Assembly: GCF_000334455.1 (NCBI RefSeq)
Contig: NZ_BANX01000011.1
Coordinates: 248,001-312,000, forward strand
Direction of reading: 5' to 3'
DNA: 64,000 nucleotides
DNA from: Gordonia soli NBRC 108243
Lineage (GTDB): Bacteria; Actinomycetota; Actinomycetes; Mycobacteriales; Mycobacteriaceae
Of this stretch, positions 14,689 through 24,014 are shown one piece after another; position 1 is the first letter of the stretch; each line of letters opens with the position of its first letter. The position numbers were made by a program, and so were the translations under genes. The notes below the pieces were generated by a model. It made no database searches, had not been told where the DNA came from, and was given only the letters and a program-made list of their open reading frames with translations.

Positions 14689-15708
14689 TCAAGAACTGGT
14701 CCGCGGCAGTCCTTGCGGATTCAGCTCGGAGGTCTTCACGGCTTCGTTCTGGAGATTCCACCGCTGGAGGACCTTCTGGTACTCACCCGACTGGATCACC
14801 TTGTTGATGGCTGCCCGCACAGGGTTGATCAGCGGGTTGCCCTTCTTGGTGGTGGCCGCGATGAGACCGGTGAGGTCCTCGCCCGCACCCGACACCTCGC
14901 CGACCAACTTGGTCTCCTGCGGGGTGCCGCGGACCTGTGCGTCGTGGAAGGCGTTGATCGGGTTCGGGCCGAAGTAGCCGTCGATCTGCCGCGATGCGAG
15001 TGCCGACCAGGTGCCGGTGATGTCCTGGTAGTTCTTGATCGTGATGGACGGCTTACCCTCAGCCTTCAGTCTGTCGGCGTAGCCCACCAGGATCTTCTCC
15101 TGGTTGGTACCGGAGCTGACCGCGATGGTCTTGCCGCTCAAGTCCTCGTAGCCGCCGAACTTCAGTGTCGAGTCGGCAGGCACGATCACCGAAAGCACGT
15201 CGGTGCGGTAGGTCGCGAAGTCGTAGATGTCTTTGCGATCTTCGGTGACGGTGATGTTGGAGAAGCCGACATCACTGCTTCCACTGTCGATCCCGAGGAA
15301 CAGTCCCTCCCAGGACGCCCGCTTGAACTCCGGCTTCAGTCCCAGGACCCCCGCGACGAGCGTGGCGATGTCGACCTCGTCACCGATCCACACCCGATCG
15401 TCGTCGGTCGCAGGAAAAGTGAAGGGCGGGTTGCCCGCTCCGGATCCCTGACCGATCAGCAGCGTTCCACGGTCGCGGATGGCCTGAGGGACAGTGGCGG
15501 CGATCGCCTCGTCTTTAGCCGGCACGATCCGCTGTTGGTCGGCGGTGAGGTTGAGCTTCTCCCCCTGCACGTTGGTGACCTCTTGAGTCGTCTCGTCGAC
15601 GTCGGTGGAGCAGGCCGTGCCCACGAGCGCGATGCTGAGGGCGGCCACAGCGGCGGCCGTGCCGAATCGCCACCGTCGGCCGCGACCATGGGTACCGATT
15701 GATTTCAT
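14689..15708 (-). CDS. Polar amino-acid ABC transporter, substrate-binding lipoprotein
   Basis: A 339-residue type 3 (SBP_bac_3) periplasmic-type binding protein. A signal peptide with lipobox VGTAC (Cys near residue 33) anchors it to the membrane. The mature part has two lobes, with PFTFPATDDDRVWIGDEVDIATLVAGVLG near the first ligand loop and the hinge KTIAVSSGTNQEKIL near residue 200. The usual R-x-G..G/PPF ligand pocket appears as GAGNPPFTF. It is the first-characterised part of an importer with the ATPase (15731) and permease (16537), transcribed last in the row. Glutamate, glutamine or another polar amino acid is the likely ligand; the exact one cannot be read. Confidence 0.87.
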   Translation of the reverse strand: MKSIGTHGRGRRWRFGTAAAVAALSIALVGTACSTDVDETTQEVTNVQGEKLNLTADQQRIVPAKDEAIAATVPQAIRDRGTLLIGQGSGAGNPPFTFPATDDDRVWIGDEVDIATLVAGVLGLKPEFKRASWEGLFLGIDSGSSDVGFSNITVTEDRKDIYDFATYRTDVLSVIVPADSTLKFGGYEDLSGKTIAVSSGTNQEKILVGYADRLKAEGKPSITIKNYQDITGTWSALASRQIDGYFGPNPINAFHDAQVRGTPQETKLVGEVSGAGEDLTGLIAATTKKGNPLINPVRAAINKVIQSGEYQKVLQRWNLQNEAVKTSELNPQGLPRTSS

Positions 15709-15730
15709 GACTCCTGCTTTCCGCGTCGGA

Positions 15731-16540
15731 TCAACGCACCAACGCCAGGAACTCTTGTGTCCTGGCGTGCGTGGGATGGTCGAGAACCTGTGTGGCCGGT
15801 CCGCTTTCGACGATCTTCCCGTGGTCCATGAAGATGACCGTGTCGGCGACGCGCCGTGCGAAGGCGATCTCGTGGGTGACGATGACCAGCGTCGTCCCCC
15901 CTCTGGCGAGATCGATGATGACGCTGAGCACTTCGTCGACGAGCTCGGGATCCAGTGCGGACGTCGGCTCGTCGAACAGGATCAGTTCCGGCTCGAGGGC
16001 GAGAGCACGGGCGATCGCGACGCGTTGCTGCTCACCGCCCGAGAGTTGACGCGGATAGGCATCGAGCCGGTGCGACAACCCGACTCGCGTCAACAGCTCG
16101 GTCGCCGTCCGCGTCGACTCCGCCCTGTCCCGGCCCAACGCCGACACCGGCGCCTCGGCCACGTTCTCGACCGCGGTCAGGTGCGGGAACAGGTTGAAGG
16201 ACTGGAAGACGAAGCCGATGCGGGTGCGCTGTCGCAAAACTTCGCGCTCGGACAACTGGCGGAGCGCCCGCGGCCCGACGCGGTATCCGATGACGTCACC
16301 GTCGAGCACCACGAACCCGTGGGTCGGGGCTTGCAGATGATTGATGGTGCGCAGCAACGTGGACTTGCCCGACCCCGACGGGCCGATGATCGCGACGGTC
16401 TCACCGCGTCGCACCGTCAAGCTGACACCGTCCAGGACCGTGCTCGCCCCATAGGATTTCACGACGTTGCGCACGTCGAGCAGGACATCGCCGGCGTCCG
16501 CTCGGTCGGTCTGCACGGGGTCTCCCGGTACCGCGCTCAT
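15731..16540 (-). CDS. Polar amino-acid ABC transporter, ATP-binding protein
   Basis: A 269-residue ATPase of the GlnQ/ArtP class. Walker A GPSGSGKSTLLRTIN, Q-loop FVFQSFNLFPHLTAVENV, signature LSGGEQQRVAIARAL, Walker B LILFDEPTSALDPELV and the H-loop VTHEIAFARRVAD are all intact. The ATG at 16540 overlaps the permease stop as ATGA, so a longer frame from 16645 is not used. It powers import of the ligand delivered by the lipoprotein at 14689 through the permease at 16537. FNLFPHLT is typical of the amino-acid subfamily. Confidence 0.92.
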   Translation of the reverse strand: MSAVPGDPVQTDRADAGDVLLDVRNVVKSYGASTVLDGVSLTVRRGETVAIIGPSGSGKSTLLRTINHLQAPTHGFVVLDGDVIGYRVGPRALRQLSEREVLRQRTRIGFVFQSFNLFPHLTAVENVAEAPVSALGRDRAESTRTATELLTRVGLSHRLDAYPRQLSGGEQQRVAIARALALEPELILFDEPTSALDPELVDEVLSVIIDLARGGTTLVIVTHEIAFARRVADTVIFMDHGKIVESGPATQVLDHPTHARTQEFLALVR

Positions 16541-17529
16541 CGGGACTCCTCCACCGGGCCCCGGCGCGGTGATCTGACTCCGTGTCGCAACAGGTGCCGT
16601 TGCGACCGTCGGTCGCCGGCGATGGCTCGGGTGTCGGCCACCCAAGTGAGGAACTTCTGGCGCGGCGTCGGCGGCAGCTCGCGATGCGCTCCCTTGGCGA
16701 AGTACCGCTCGACGTAGAACTGGACCGCCGACAGCAGACCGGTGAGGATCACATACCAGACGACGGCCACCACCAGCAGCGGGATTATCCGGCCGTTGCG
16801 GCCGTAGATCACCTGGACTTGGTAGAACAGGTCCGGCAGCGCCAGGATGAACACCACCGATGTGCCCTTGAGCAGACCGATGATCTCGTTGGTCGCCGGC
16901 GGCACGATGGTCCGCATCGCCTGCGGGAAGATGATCCGGGTGAACTGTCGGCGCTGCGGGATACCCAGCGCCGCAGCAGCTTCACGCTGCCCCTCGTCCA
17001 CCGAGAGCAACCCCGCGCGAATGATCTCGGCGTTGTAGGCGGCCTGGTGAATGGACAATCCGATCACAGCGGCAGACATCGGACCGATCAGGTCGTTGGT
17101 CGCAATCTCACCGAAGACCGGACCGAACGGGACACCGAATCCGAGGTGGGTGTAGAGCGCCCCGAGGAAGCCCCACAGCAGCACCTGGACGATCAGCGGA
17201 ATCGATCGGAACAGCCAGATGAAGCCCCAGCTGATGCTGCGCAGCAACGGGTTCGGTGACTGCCGCATCACCGCGAGGATCACTGCGCCGACGAAGCCGA
17301 GGACCGCGGCGTACGCGGTGAGTTGGACGGTGACCCACAAGGCCTTGAGCACGGTGGTACTGAAGAAGAAACGGGCGAAGGTCGGCCAGTCGTAGCGCGG
17401 GTTGGTCAGCGCGCCGACGACGAACTGCGCGACGAGGACCACCACGACCGCCACACCCAGCCAACGGCCGTAATGCGGTGCACGAACGATCGGCAAATCC
17501 TCCAGCGGCGCTGCCGCCGGCGTCGTCAC
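16537..17529 (-). CDS. Polar amino-acid ABC transporter, permease
   Basis: A 330-residue HisMQ-type permease. An N-terminal helix (LGVAVVVVLVAQFVVGALT) precedes the five-helix core, which contains WLFRSIPLIVQVLLWG and the EAA loop QREAAAALGIPQRRQFTRIIFPQAMRTIVPP that contacts the ATPase. A single permease suggests a homodimer. GTG at 17529 starts a frame that overlaps the ATPase start by 4 bases at its end. The 231 bp upstream (17530-17760) contains no recognisable gene and presumably the promoter. Confidence 0.9.
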   Translation of the reverse strand: MTTPAAAPLEDLPIVRAPHYGRWLGVAVVVVLVAQFVVGALTNPRYDWPTFARFFFSTTVLKALWVTVQLTAYAAVLGFVGAVILAVMRQSPNPLLRSISWGFIWLFRSIPLIVQVLLWGFLGALYTHLGFGVPFGPVFGEIATNDLIGPMSAAVIGLSIHQAAYNAEIIRAGLLSVDEGQREAAAALGIPQRRQFTRIIFPQAMRTIVPPATNEIIGLLKGTSVVFILALPDLFYQVQVIYGRNGRIIPLLVVAVVWYVILTGLLSAVQFYVERYFAKGAHRELPPTPRQKFLTWVADTRAIAGDRRSQRHLLRHGVRSPRRGPVEESR

Positions 17530-17760
17530 ACCCGCGTGATCGGTGTGCGAGATGACTCCGGTGATGGTTCGGCTCCTGCCCGTGCGCGTCGGCGATGACG
17601 GTCATCGCGGAAGAGATACTGGGCAGGGAACTTATTGAGTTGCGTGCACATCGACAACGCATCGACTCACCGGGAGCAGAAATGACCCAGCCGACTTGTG
17701 ATCTGCGACCCGACCTGTCAACGCGGGAGGGTCAGCAATTCGTCGGCGTCCCGACGGCGA

Positions 17761-20340
17761 TCAGTCGGCGAGGATCGACTCGCTGATGTTCATCCGCGAT
17801 GCGCGGGCGGCCGGAACCGACGAGCCGACGAGGCAGAGTGCGAACGCCACGGAGACGAACAGGAGAGTGGACAGCTGCGGCGAGTACTGCACCTGGATGG
17901 AGGTCGTCGCGGTGAGGATCGCGTCGCTGAGGAGATGCAGCGCGCTGCCCAGGACGAGTCCGATGACCGAGCCGACAACCGCGACCGCCGCCGCCTCGGC
18001 GAGGACCATGCGGGAGATGAACCGCCGTGAGGCACCCATCGCGCGCAGGACGCCGAGTTCTCGCCGCCGTTCGATCACCGAGAGCAGCAAGGTGTTCAGC
18101 AGAGCGACGGCTGCGGCGGCCGCCACGATCCACTGGATCGCGATGGTGAACGCGCCGGACTGCTCGGCGGTCGCCTGGGTCGCCTCGAGCGCCTCGCCCC
18201 CGGAGTAGACGCGCACCGGTCGTTCGCCGACGGACGGGTGACGGGCGGCCGCGGCGGCCAGCTCCGCACGGACCTGTTCCGGGTCGGCGCCCGGGTCGAG
18301 CATGACCTGGAGGTAGGTGGCCCCCGGTCGCTCGAACCAGTCGGCGAGCAGGGTGTTCGCGATCGCGCCGGTGCCGGAGTCGATGGACACGTAATCGACG
18401 GTGTCTCGGACGACCAACGAGCGATAGCCCGTCGGCGTGGCCAGCCGCAGGGTGTCGCCGACGCCGACGCCCAGGGTTCGCGACAAGACGTTGGACAGGA
18501 TGATCCCGTTGCCCGCGAGGGTGTCTCGGATGGCCGAGTCGGAGGCTTTGCGCATGAACGGGGCCCGCGAGCTCGGGGTCAAGCCCTGCAACAGGACTCG
18601 CGACTCCCCGACGTTCACACTCGCCCACTGCGCGCCGACGACTTCGGCCACCCCGGGGACGCGGGCGATCTCGGGTTCGAGCGACGGGTCCAGCGTCGGT
18701 CCGAGCGGGATGTCGTTGGGTTTGGTCGATGCGACATAGAAGTCGGGGTCGCCGAGACCGTCGAGCGACGACGAGATGGAGCCGACGAGGTTCGCGAGCG
18801 CCCCGGACGTACCGATGCCGACGGCAACCGCGACCGCGACCGTCATCATCGTCGCCCAGGCTCGCCGCGGCGAGCGCTCGGTGTTGACCGCGGCGAGCTG
18901 CCCCGGGCCCCCGAAACGCCGGCTCACCGCCACCACCGTCCGGACCAACGGAGTCGACAACGCGAAGCAGATCAGTAGTCCGCCGATCGCGTACACCGCT
19001 CCGGCCACGATCGCCGGACGGCCCGGCACGGTGTCGACGATGACCCACGAAGCGATCACGACCAGGACTCCGACGATGCCCGCACCCCATGTCACCGCTC
19101 GGCGTCGAGGCGCGCTGTCGGCGACGTCGCCAGACACCATCGCCTCGACGGGCGACACCGCGAACACCGACCGCGCTGCCAACGATGTGGCTGCGACACA
19201 GGCGAGTACACACGCGATGACACCGACGATCGGCGCGTAGATCGGAAGGTGGTACGAGATGATGGCGGCCTGGTCGCCCGAAGCTGCCGGCAGTCGACCG
19301 ATCGCCCAGCGGCCCGCCAGGATGCCGACCGGGATGCCGATCAACCCACCGACGAACCCGAATATCGCCGCCTCACCGATGAGATCGCCGACCAGATGTC
19401 CACGGCGCGCGCCGAGAGCGCGGACCATCGCCAGCGACTTACGTCGTGAGGCGACGGCCATGTTCATGGTGTTGAAGACCAGGAAGCCTGCGATCACCAG
19501 GGAGATCAGCGAGACCAGCAGCGTGGCATCGCGGACGACGCTACCGGCGACCTCGGTCTGCTTCACCCGGAACGCCGGGTCGACGACCACCGCACGCCCG
19601 TCGACGACCTCACCGACGCGTTCGCGCAGCGCCGGGATGTCGACACCGGGCGCCGCGACGACCAGGATCGAACTGAGCTTGCCGTCGAGGTCGGTGAGTC
19701 GTTGCGCCAGGCCGAGATAGGCGAACACGAAGTTACCGCGATTGAGCACCGCACCCTGGTCGCCGCCGACGACCCGCAGCACCCGGACGTCGACACCGTT
19801 GATGCGAACGCGTTGACCCTCGCGCAATCCGGTCGCGGAACCGACGATGACACCGTCGTCGAGATCGGTTTGCGAAATCCCCTGTGCGGAACCTCCTTCG
19901 GCACCGTCACCGCTGGAAACCGCGTCCCGCAGTCGATCCGAGAGTGCGGTCACGCGGTAGTCGGATCCGAGCAGGACCGTCTGACGGTCGCCGATCTCGA
20001 TCGAGTCGCGGATGATCGGGACCACCGACCGCGCCTGCGGGACCTCGCGGCGGATCTCCCCCGCGATCGCGTCGTCGACGCCGGAGTCGGCGATGGCGGC
20101 GACCTCGACCTGAGCCGTCCCGGTGATCGCGGCGTTGAACTGACGTACCGACTCGGTCAGCGAACCGTAGGTCCCTAACACCGCGATCAGCAGAGCGGAC
20201 GAGACGATCACCACGGCGAGTGAGGTGACCACCCGTAGTCGATGGGTGCGGATCTCGCGCAGGTTCAGGACACGGATGCGCGTCGCGCCCGCACCCAGGG
20301 AACGCACCACCGACATCGGTCCGCGGCGGCCGGCGGCCAT
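17761..20340 (-). CDS. FtsX/MacB-type ABC permease, large two-domain form
   Basis: An 859-residue permease with two FtsX-like four-helix units: a helix near residues 30-55, a large extracytoplasmic domain, three helices near 270-400, then a repeat of the arrangement with a second external domain and a final trio near 730-850. Conserved cores are LISLVIAGFLVFNTMNMAVASRRKSLAMVRALGARRGHLVGDLIGEA and, in the second half, VALLNTLLLSVIERRRELGVLRAMGASRRFISRMVLAEA. Such MacB-like systems handle lipoproteins, lipids or drugs, or transmit signals, rather than import. The ATG overlaps the ATPase stop (ATGA). The reading frame remains open upstream to 21363, but that extension is antisense-frame coincidence. 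Confidence 0.9.
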   Translation of the reverse strand: MAAGRRGPMSVVRSLGAGATRIRVLNLREIRTHRLRVVTSLAVVIVSSALLIAVLGTYGSLTESVRQFNAAITGTAQVEVAAIADSGVDDAIAGEIRREVPQARSVVPIIRDSIEIGDRQTVLLGSDYRVTALSDRLRDAVSSGDGAEGGSAQGISQTDLDDGVIVGSATGLREGQRVRINGVDVRVLRVVGGDQGAVLNRGNFVFAYLGLAQRLTDLDGKLSSILVVAAPGVDIPALRERVGEVVDGRAVVVDPAFRVKQTEVAGSVVRDATLLVSLISLVIAGFLVFNTMNMAVASRRKSLAMVRALGARRGHLVGDLIGEAAIFGFVGGLIGIPVGILAGRWAIGRLPAASGDQAAIISYHLPIYAPIVGVIACVLACVAATSLAARSVFAVSPVEAMVSGDVADSAPRRRAVTWGAGIVGVLVVIASWVIVDTVPGRPAIVAGAVYAIGGLLICFALSTPLVRTVVAVSRRFGGPGQLAAVNTERSPRRAWATMMTVAVAVAVGIGTSGALANLVGSISSSLDGLGDPDFYVASTKPNDIPLGPTLDPSLEPEIARVPGVAEVVGAQWASVNVGESRVLLQGLTPSSRAPFMRKASDSAIRDTLAGNGIILSNVLSRTLGVGVGDTLRLATPTGYRSLVVRDTVDYVSIDSGTGAIANTLLADWFERPGATYLQVMLDPGADPEQVRAELAAAAARHPSVGERPVRVYSGGEALEATQATAEQSGAFTIAIQWIVAAAAAVALLNTLLLSVIERRRELGVLRAMGASRRFISRMVLAEAAAVAVVGSVIGLVLGSALHLLSDAILTATTSIQVQYSPQLSTLLFVSVAFALCLVGSSVPAARASRMNISESILAD

Positions 20341-21029
20341 CAGGCCACCTTGCCGTCGCGGACCGTGATCGTCGTGTCCGCGACCGCCGCCGCGTTCGGG
20401 TCGTGGGTCACCATCACCACCAGCCGGTTCGGCTCGTCGTGGGCGACCTCGGCCAGCAGCTCGAGCACCGCTGCGCCGGTGGCGGAATCGAGGTTGCCGG
20501 TGGGCTCGTCGGCGAGCAGGATCGTCGGGTTCATGATCAGCGACCGCGCGATGGCGACCCGCTGCATCTGACCGCCGGAGAGTTCCGAGGGGCGGTGGTC
20601 CACCCGAGCGCCCAGTCCGACGCGCTCGAGGAGTTCGACCGCTCGGGGGCGGGCCTTGCGTAACGACTGGTTGTCCAGCAGCCGCGGGAGGGCGACGTTC
20701 TCCCACGCCGACATCGTGGGCACCAGGTTGAAGAACTGGAAGACGAATCCGACGCGGTGGCGGCGGAACTCGGAGGCCTGCTCGTCGCTCAGCGACCCGA
20801 GATCGACGCCGTCGACGGTGATGGTGCCTGACGTCGGGGCATCGAGCGCCCCGAGGACGTGCAGCAAAGTGCTCTTGCCCGCACCGGACGGACCGACCAC
20901 CGAGGCGAACTGACCACCGTCGAGGCGCAGGTCCAGGCCGTCGAGCGCGCGGACGAGCTGGTCTCCCATGTGATACTCGCGAACGAGTCCGACGGCCTCG
21001 ACCAGCGGTGCGTCCGCAACGTTCCCCAC
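20340..21029 (-). CDS. ABC ATPase partner of the FtsX/MacB permease (LolD/MacB class)
   Basis: A 229-residue ATPase. Walker A GPSGAGKSTLLHVLGALD, Q-loop FVFQFFNLVPTMSAWENVALP, signature LSGGQMQRVAIARSL, Walker B ILLADEPTGNLDS and H-loop VTHDPNAAAVAD match the LolD/MacB/FtsE class that pairs with FtsX-type permeases. GTG at 21029 is chosen because it starts just before the conserved EAVGLVREYHMGDQLVRALDGLDL; no strong ribosome binding site is seen. The stop overlaps the permease ATG. It is divergent from the small membrane protein at 21181. Confidence 0.9.
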   Translation of the reverse strand: MGNVADAPLVEAVGLVREYHMGDQLVRALDGLDLRLDGGQFASVVGPSGAGKSTLLHVLGALDAPTSGTITVDGVDLGSLSDEQASEFRRHRVGFVFQFFNLVPTMSAWENVALPRLLDNQSLRKARPRAVELLERVGLGARVDHRPSELSGGQMQRVAIARSLIMNPTILLADEPTGNLDSATGAAVLELLAEVAHDEPNRLVVMVTHDPNAAAVADTTITVRDGKVA

Positions 21030-21180
21030 GAGCGGATCGTAGCCGAGGTCGGCACCGCCGAAGCCGGTCGGCTGCTGCCGGGATGGTCCCCGTGGCGGGC
21101 TGGGACGGGCGTATCTCCCTCGGCGGGTGCTGCGGATGGCTGATCTCACAATCCCGGTCGGGAGTCGGCATACTGGCCGG

Positions 21181-21456
21181 ATGTGGTCGGTCGCCGTCTT
21201 CCACGCCCTGGTGGTGATGAACCTGCTGTTCGTCACCGGGGCGTGGTGCCTGGCGCGGCCGAGCGTCCCCGCGGCCGCCGTTCTGGTCGCGGTGAGTGTG
21301 CTCTGGCTGTTTGCCAACGGGCCGATCGAAGGCGGCATCCTCTACAGCTTCTCTGTGGAGCACGGCCTCACCGAGTCCGACGTGTTGTCGGTGATCGGAT
21401 TCGTCCTGGCCGCCGTCAGCGTCTGGCGGGTACGACGCAGCCCCTGGTACCGGTAG
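21181..21456 (+). CDS. Small three-helix membrane protein
   Basis: A 91-residue hydrophobic protein. Helices run about residues 4-22, 28-46 and 60-78, with a polar EGGILYSFSVEHGLTESD loop and a C-terminal RVRRSPWYR basic tail. No family is recognised. The ATG at 21181 is preferred to an upstream ATG at 21127 because the extra residues are not hydrophobic. It converges with the PLP enzyme gene, 31 bases between the stops. Its length and layout resemble other actinobacterial three- or four-helix proteins of unknown role. Confidence 0.7.
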   Translation: MWSVAVFHALVVMNLLFVTGAWCLARPSVPAAAVLVAVSVLWLFANGPIEGGILYSFSVEHGLTESDVLSVIGFVLAAVSVWRVRRSPWYR

Positions 21457-21487
21457 CCGGGCGGAGTCGCGTTCGGCAGGCGACTCG

Positions 21488-22612
21488 TCACTCGTTCCAG
21501 CGGCCCGACGCGAAGAAGTCGGCGAGCACTTCGGTGGGGCGGCTCAGATCGAATCCCTGCGCGGCGATCCAGCCGTCGTCGAAGTAGGTGGGGCCGTAAC
21601 GATCCCCGGAGTCACACAGCAATGTCACCACGCTGCCGGCGCGACCGTCGGCGACCATCTCCGCCACGATCCGCAGCGCACCCCACATGTTGGTGCCGGT
21701 GGAACCGCCCACGCGACGGCCGAGGTGCTCGCTGACCACCCTGGTCGTCGCGATCGACGCCTCGTCGGGTACGCCGATCATCCGGTCGATCACCTGCGAC
21801 ACGAACGACGGCTCCACCCGCGGCCGACCGATTCCCTCGATGCGCGAACCGATCTCGGAGGTGAGACCACCGTCGGCCGACTCGTAGGCGGGCAAGAAGA
21901 CCGAGTTCTCCGGGTCGACAACGGCCAGCCAGGTCGGATGTCGGCGATACCGCAGGTACCGCCCCAGCGTCGCAGACGTCCCGCCGGTCCCGGCCCCGAC
22001 CACGATCCAGGTCGGGATCGGATGGTCCTCGTCGGCGAGTTGCGCGAAGATCGACTCCGCGATGTTGTTGTTGCCCCGCCAGTCCGTGGCGCGCTCGGCC
22101 ATCGTGAACTGGTCGATGAAGTGTCCGTCGAGTTCGGCTTCGAGCCGGAGCGCCTCTGCGTAGACCTCGCCGGGGTGGTCGACGTAATGGCATCGTCCGC
22201 CGTGGCGCTCGATGAGCGCGGTCTTGGCAGGCGACGTCGTCGAGGTCATCACCGCGATGAACGGCACGCCGATCAGCCGCGCGAAGTAGGCCTCGCTGAC
22301 GGCGGTCGATCCCGACGACGCCTCGATCACGGTGGTGTCGCGGGTGATCCATCCGTTGCAGAGTGCGTACAGGAACAGCGACCTGGCGAGCCGATGCTTC
22401 AGCGAGCCGGTGGGATGGGTGCTCTCGTCCTTGAGGTAGAGCTCCACCCCGGTCTCGGTGCCGTCGGCGGCATGCCACCGCGACCACGGCGGCAGGTCGA
22501 CCCGGAGCAGGTGGGTGTCGGCACTGCGACGCGCGTCGGCGTCGATGAGGCGCACCGCGTTCTCCGACCAGCTCCGGTCGGCGCGATGGTCGATGTCGCG
22601 GGTCGGTCGCAC
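21488..22612 (-). CDS. cds1: PLP-dependent cysteine synthase-family enzyme, Cds1-like (L-cysteine desulfhydrase)
   Basis: A 374-residue fold-type II PLP enzyme. The PLP lysine is in [13 protein letters not shown] (near residue 70), the substrate loop in [15 protein letters not shown] (near 98) and the phosphate-binding glycine loop in [19 protein letters not shown] (near 205). The long N-terminal segment and the C-terminal TNMWGALRI region resemble the mycobacterial Rv3684/Cds1 group, which degrades cysteine to pyruvate, ammonia and hydrogen sulfide, rather than biosynthetic CysK. That assignment comes from recall of family features. The GTG start gives the normal length. The downstream partner gene at 22631 ends 18 bases before it and may be in the same transcript. 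Confidence 0.78.
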   Translation of the reverse strand: MRPTRDIDHRADRSWSENAVRLIDADARRSADTHLLRVDLPPWSRWHAADGTETGVELYLKDESTHPTGSLKHRLARSLFLYALCNGWITRDTTVIEASSGSTAVSEAYFARLIGVPFIAVMTSTTSPAKTALIERHGGRCHYVDHPGEVYAEALRLEAELDGHFIDQFTMAERATDWRGNNNIAESIFAQLADEDHPIPTWIVVGAGTGGTSATLGRYLRYRRHPTWLAVVDPENSVFLPAYESADGGLTSEIGSRIEGIGRPRVEPSFVSQVIDRMIGVPDEASIATTRVVSEHLGRRVGGSTGTNMWGALRIVAEMVADGRAGSVVTLLCDSGDRYGPTYFDDGWIAAQGFDLSRPTEVLADFFASGRWNE

Positions 22613-22630
22613 AGCGGCTCGCCGTCGGTC

Positions 22631-22969
22631 TCAGTCGGCCTGGCCGCGCAACCGCGCCTGCAGGTCGTCGTGTTTGCGCCGACGTTCGGCGTCGATTGCC
22701 GCGATCTGCTCGTTGACCCGTAGTCGGAGTCTCTTGAAGGCGACCATGCCGAGCGGCAGGGCGATGAGCACGCCGAAGACCGCGGCCACGAGCAGCGGGA
22801 CGTCGACCCCGACGAGCTGGCCCACGCCGAAGATGATCGCCGCGATCACGATCACCAGACCGATCCGCGCGAGCGTGTACAGCGCCACCGAGAGCGCGAG
22901 CGATCCGCCGGACACCGAACCGGGTGCCGCGACCTGCTGGTCAGACGAGGAATCCTGCTTGTCGTTCAC
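22631..22969 (-). CDS. DUF4229-type small membrane protein
   Basis: A 112-residue protein starting at GTG 22969 (an ATG at 22990 would add seven residues). A Ser/Gln-rich N-terminus precedes two helices, about residues 28-52 and 55-78, then a basic amphipathic tail (FKRLRLRVNEQIAAIDAERRRKHDDLQARLRGQ) that may be a short coiled coil. The SLALSVALYTLARIGLVIVI start and PLGMVAFKRLR join fit DUF4229, seen near menaquinone and cytochrome c genes in mycobacteria. Its function is unknown. Confidence 0.7.
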   Translation of the reverse strand: MNDKQDSSSDQQVAAPGSVSGGSLALSVALYTLARIGLVIVIAAIIFGVGQLVGVDVPLLVAAVFGVLIALPLGMVAFKRLRLRVNEQIAAIDAERRRKHDDLQARLRGQAD

Positions 22970-23121
22970 ACCCGCAAGGGTACGTCCCATGGTCCTCGGG
23001 ACCGGCCCCCACCAGCCTTTGCCTGCTCTTTACCATCCACTGACCGTTCGAGTACCTGGGCGTTTTGCGTGTATTGATGGGACATCTGATCCAGCCTGTA
23101 ATCCGGAGGTTAGGGGAGCAC

Positions 23122-23343
23122 GTGACCACTTTCGTTTCACCGTCCACCGCAGGGGTCATCACCCCTGGACTCGCGAGCCAGCACACGTTGACGCCCGGCC
23201 AGGTCGCCGCGATGTTCAACGTGAACCCGAAGACCGTGGCCCGGTGGGCCAGTTCGGGCCTGCTCGGCTCGATCCGCACCCCGGGTGGCCATCGCCGATT
23301 CCGCGAGGCGGACGTCGTCGAGCTGCTCAACCGCCGCGCCTGA
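23122..23343 (+). CDS. bldC: BldC-family MerR-like transcriptional regulator
   Basis: A 73-residue DNA-binding protein. LTPGQVAAMFNVNPKTVARWASSGLLGSIRTPGGHRRFREADVVELL is the MerR-type winged helix-turn-helix of BldC, with no effector domain. BldC binds arrays of direct repeats and in Streptomyces controls developmental genes; in non-sporulating relatives its regulon is unknown. GTG at 23122 is preceded by GGGGAG at the right distance and gives the usual BldC length. An upstream ATG at 23065 adds an unrelated leader. Confidence 0.9.
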   Translation: MTTFVSPSTAGVITPGLASQHTLTPGQVAAMFNVNPKTVARWASSGLLGSIRTPGGHRRFREADVVELLNRRA

Positions 23344-23506
23344 TCGCACCGCCACGACGCGTTGCCGGGGTCGTCGGTCGACGTGACCGATCCGCCACCC
23401 GGCGCGCGCATCGACGGTCGATGGCGATCTGTCCGGGACGTCGTCGGGATCGTCGGTTGTCGCCTCACCGGGTGACCTCACGTACCCTGGTGGACGGGAG
23501 GTTGCC

Positions 23507-23713
23507 GTGACATTTCTGTTCGCCGTGATCGGCATCGTCGCAATCGGATTCCTGCTGTGGCGCGCATTCGGGCCACAACTGGGTGGTGGCGACGAGGTCG
23601 ACACACCGCCGCGTGCGCGCGGTCCACTCGGTCCGGACGACGATCCCGACTTCATCATCGATCTCGATCGTCGGACACGAGGACCCAACGGGTCCGACTC
23701 CGACGACAACTGA
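23507..23713 (+). CDS. Small membrane-anchored acidic protein
   Basis: A 68-residue protein starting at GTG 23507 after a GGGAGG ribosome binding site. One N-terminal helix (residues 2-20) is followed by a hydrophilic tail rich in Asp, Pro and Arg (GPDDDPDFIIDLDRRTRGPNGSDSDDN). No family is recognised. It lies 163 bases downstream of bldC and is followed by a strong hairpin at 23798-23827. Confidence 0.7.
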   Translation: MTFLFAVIGIVAIGFLLWRAFGPQLGGGDEVDTPPRARGPLGPDDDPDFIIDLDRRTRGPNGSDSDDN

Positions 23714-24014
23714 ATACGACGCGGACGCGCCCGGTGCCCCAACCGGAGACGTCCGCTGTCGGGTCTTCGCGCCCACCGGTTCACCGCTGATCCCCCTCGG
23801 CCGTGCTGCTTCGTAGCAGCGCGGCCGTTCGGCGCTGACGGCCCGGTCGTGCGGCCCCGGGATCGCTCGGCGAGTGCGATTCCGGTACCGTCATCGCCGC
23901 TCGGAGCTCACACAAGCGATTGTTGCCAAACGGTGAGGTATGTTTTAGTTTCAGCTATCGGCTGATTATGAAAGGCGCACCGAGATCAATCACTCAAACG
24001 GAGGATTTCCAGCG
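23714..24014 (+). other. Intergenic region before the EspR-like regulator
   Basis: About 300 bp without a gene. It holds the hairpin at 23798-23827, a candidate promoter (TTGCCA, 17 bp spacer, TAGTTT, around 23923-23951) and the inverted repeat TCAGC-TATCG-GCTGA at 23951-23965, and ends with GGAGG ten bases before the GTG at 24015. The last 100 bases are clearly more AT-rich than the surrounding DNA. Confidence 0.55.
23798..23827 (+). terminator. Hairpin terminator after the small anchored protein
   Basis: CGGCC..GCTGC and GCAGC..GGCCG pair around a TTCG-containing loop, about 85 bases after the stop at 23713. The tetraloop-like TTCG supports an RNA hairpin. Confidence 0.55.

Noticed and set aside
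17530-17760. Riboswitch or leader upstream of the amino-acid importer
   Set aside because: I looked for stems and conserved riboswitch cores in this 231 bp gap and found no convincing structure.
17761-21363. A 1200-codon open frame on the minus strand
   Set aside because: Only its downstream 859 codons (from 20340) encode the permease; the upstream third is out of frame with the ATPase gene and arises from high GC content.
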